Shown here piece after piece: positions 4,879 to 6,162 of a stretch of 6,162 nucleotides of DNA (its first letter is position 1; every line of letters begins with the position of its first letter). The notes beneath the pieces are model-generated. The model saw nothing but the letters and a program-made list of their open reading frames with translations. It made no database searches and had not been told where the DNA came from. A program made the position numbers and the translations under genes. This stretch comes from an uncultured Haemophilus sp. (GTDB lineage Bacteria > Pseudomonadota > Gammaproteobacteria > Enterobacterales > Pasteurellaceae), in NCBI RefSeq assembly GCF_905207935.1, contig NZ_CAJLNI010000105.1:1-6162 (forward strand), given 5' to 3'.

Positions 4879-4889
4879 CATTTTTTGTA

Positions 4890-5969
4890 TTAATCTCGTT
4901 TTCTTGCAAGTAGCCACCAAATAATCGCCATAAACAAGAGGCTTGGCATTAGTGCACCTAAAAAAGCTGGCGCATTAAATACCACACTCATTTGTCCAAA
5001 AATTTCATTGACGACATAGAACAAGAAACCAAAACAAATCCCCGTTACGATTCTCGCTCCTGCAGTGACACTACGTAATGAACCGAAGATGAAAGATAAC
5101 GCAAGCATCATCATCACACCTACAGAAAGGGGCTGTAAAATCTTACGCCAATAGGTTAATTCAAAACGGCGAGAATCCTGTCCTGTTTGTTTTAAGAACG
5201 CAATATATTCATACAAACCTGAAATGGATAATGATGTTGGACGTAATGAAACTGCGCCTAATTTATCTGGCGTTAAGCTTGTTGCCCAATCTTCTGTTAA
5301 ACGGTTTGTTGTGGTAATTTGCTCTTTTGATACCACTGAATTATTCACTTGGCGTAACTGCCATTGATTATTTTCAGCAGAATATTGCGCTTGATTTGCA
5401 TGCTTCAAATGAGTGAGATTACGCTGTTCATCAAAGGTATAAATATAAATATCTTCTAATTGTGCATCATCGGTAATACGACGAACATACACGAAATTAT
5501 TACCGTCTTTTGCCCATACACCATTTTTTACCGAAAGCATTGAACCACCGGAAAGTGCACGAGTACGCATATCACGAGCAAACTGTTCAGTTTGTGGAAT
5601 CCCCCACTCACCAATAATCATGGTAAAAAGTACCAGTGGAAGTGCCGTTTTCATGACGGCTAATCCAATTTTAAAGCGAGAAAAACCCGCAGATTGCATT
5701 ACCACTAATTCACTGCGGCTGGCTAAATTACCTAAAGCAATTAAGGCACCTAACAAGGCCGCCATTGGGAAAAAGGTTTCCACATCTTTAGGAATGGTTA
5801 AGCCTGTATAAGCCACCGCTTGCCAAATATCATAAGAACCTTTACCTACGCTACGAAATTGTTCTACAAATTTGATAATTGCCGAAAGGCCAACCAACGT
5901 AAATAACGTGGCAAAAATTGCCCCTAAGATGCTTTTACCGATATAACGATCAAGAGTATTCATCAACAT
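4890..5969 (-). CDS. lptG: LPS export ABC transporter permease LptG
   Basis: The 359-residue inner-membrane protein pairs with LptF and two LptB ATPases to extract lipopolysaccharide from the inner membrane and feed it into the Lpt bridge. Length and motifs parallel E. coli LptG (360). There are three N-terminal membrane segments (about 13-33, 55-82 and 102-122), a periplasmic beta-jellyroll region (about 130-265, with GVWAKDGNNFVYVRR at 150-164), and three C-terminal segments (about 277-297, 304-325 and 334-355). The coupling-helix segment SRSELVVMQSAGFSR (84-98) should contact LptB. Lys33 matches the LPS-contacting Lys34 of E. coli, whereas the following lysine pair (KK at about 40-41 there) is not conserved (RSVGK). 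The ATG at 5969 is preferred because AAAAGGG lies 8 nt upstream; a second in-frame ATG at 5963 (MNTLDRY) is possible. Only 5 nt separate it from the lptF stop, so the two are co-translated. Confidence 0.97.
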   Translation of the reverse strand: MLMNTLDRYIGKSILGAIFATLFTLVGLSAIIKFVEQFRSVGKGSYDIWQAVAYTGLTIPKDVETFFPMAALLGALIALGNLASRSELVVMQSAGFSRFKIGLAVMKTALPLVLFTMIIGEWGIPQTEQFARDMRTRALSGGSMLSVKNGVWAKDGNNFVYVRRITDDAQLEDIYIYTFDEQRNLTHLKHANQAQYSAENNQWQLRQVNNSVVSKEQITTTNRLTEDWATSLTPDKLGAVSLRPTSLSISGLYEYIAFLKQTGQDSRRFELTYWRKILQPLSVGVMMMLALSFIFGSLRSVTAGARIVTGICFGFLFYVVNEIFGQMSVVFNAPAFLGALMPSLLFMAIIWWLLARKRD

Positions 5970-5974
5970 TGTTA

Positions 5975-6162
5975 TTACCCTTTTCTGAATACACGACGGA
6001 ATTTATGCATAGCAGTGCTATCCCAACTATTCAGCACAATTCCTAAAATTAAAAAGGCGATATTTACCAGCGGCATTAATAAACCTGCATCAAGCTTACC
6101 TGCGCCACCCGCAGATTTAAATGAGCTTTGTAACAAGAAGTAAATTAAATAAAGCAATAATG
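5975..6162 (-). CDS. lptF: LPS export ABC transporter permease LptF, C-terminal part (cut by window edge)
   Basis: Only the last 62 or so codons are present; the reading frame is open to the end of the window, so the gene continues beyond 6162. The visible part contains a membrane segment (LLYLIYFLLQ), the family-typical SSFKSAGGAGKLDAGL loop, a second membrane segment (VNIAFLILGIVLNSWD) and a basic tail HKFRRVFRKG. It lines up with the C-terminus of E. coli LptF as I recall it (FLLQTSLKSNGGKGKLD, IVLNLWD). The TTG at 6157 is an internal leucine codon, not a start. It is immediately followed by lptG, the usual lptF-lptG order, and together they encode the membrane heterodimer of LptB2FG. Confidence 0.94.
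   Translation of the reverse strand, partial: LLLYLIYFLLQSSFKSAGGAGKLDAGLLMPLVNIAFLILGIVLNSWDSTAMHKFRRVFRKG

Noticed and set aside
5620..5811. Plus-strand open frame opposite lptG
   Set aside because: Antisense shadow of conserved LptG membrane segments and coupling helix.

Overview
The window looks like chromosomal DNA from a Pasteurellaceae bacterium of the Haemophilus / Aggregatibacter / Pasteurella branch. Two things point there. The DNA is AT-rich, and it carries the Hin-type DNA uptake signal AAAGTGCGGTC (near 10-20, and as an inverted pair at 4810-4837), which doubles as the stem of transcription terminators. The encoded proteins are also close in length and motifs to enterobacterial homologues recalled from memory (PxpA, PxpB, Fbp, LptG, LptF). 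The species cannot be fixed from the sequence alone.

Region 1 (minus strand, 4-3670) is a four-gene operon, pxpB-pxpC-pxpA followed by a permease gene of the NRAMP superfamily. PxpA, PxpB and PxpC together form the bacterial ATP-dependent 5-oxoprolinase, which opens 5-oxoproline (pyroglutamate) to glutamate. pxpB/pxpC overlap by 4 nt and pxpC/pxpA by 14 nt, so translation is tightly coupled. The permease follows after 48 nt with its own strong Shine-Dalgarno. It lacks the canonical metal-binding residues of NRAMP metal carriers, so I infer that it carries an organic substrate linked to the pathway, perhaps 5-oxoproline or a related amino acid. The operon ends in a GNRA-type hairpin terminator.

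Region 2 (3587-3798) is a 212-bp divergent control region. It holds a recognisable minus-strand promoter for pxp, a perfect TATAAT for fbp, a good CRP site lying about 60-64 bp from both predicted start points, and a perfect FNR palindrome just upstream of the fbp -10. The pxpB leader contains AACACAACAT, and the leader of the permease gene contains CACAACAT. Both match the CACAACAY target motif of the GcvB small RNA, which represses amino-acid and peptide transport genes. A two-site GcvB control of this operon is the most interesting prediction here.

Region 3 (plus strand, 3799-4803) is fbp, class I fructose-1,6-bisphosphatase (gluconeogenesis). It converges on lptF-lptG (minus strand, 4890-6162, lptF cut by the window edge), which encode the permease pair of the LPS export ABC transporter LptB2FG. 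The 86-bp gap between the convergent genes holds two back-to-back terminator hairpins. No RNA genes, insertion sequences or CRISPR arrays are visible. The gene content is ordinary core metabolism and envelope biogenesis; the novelty lies in regulation and in the transporter's probable substrate.
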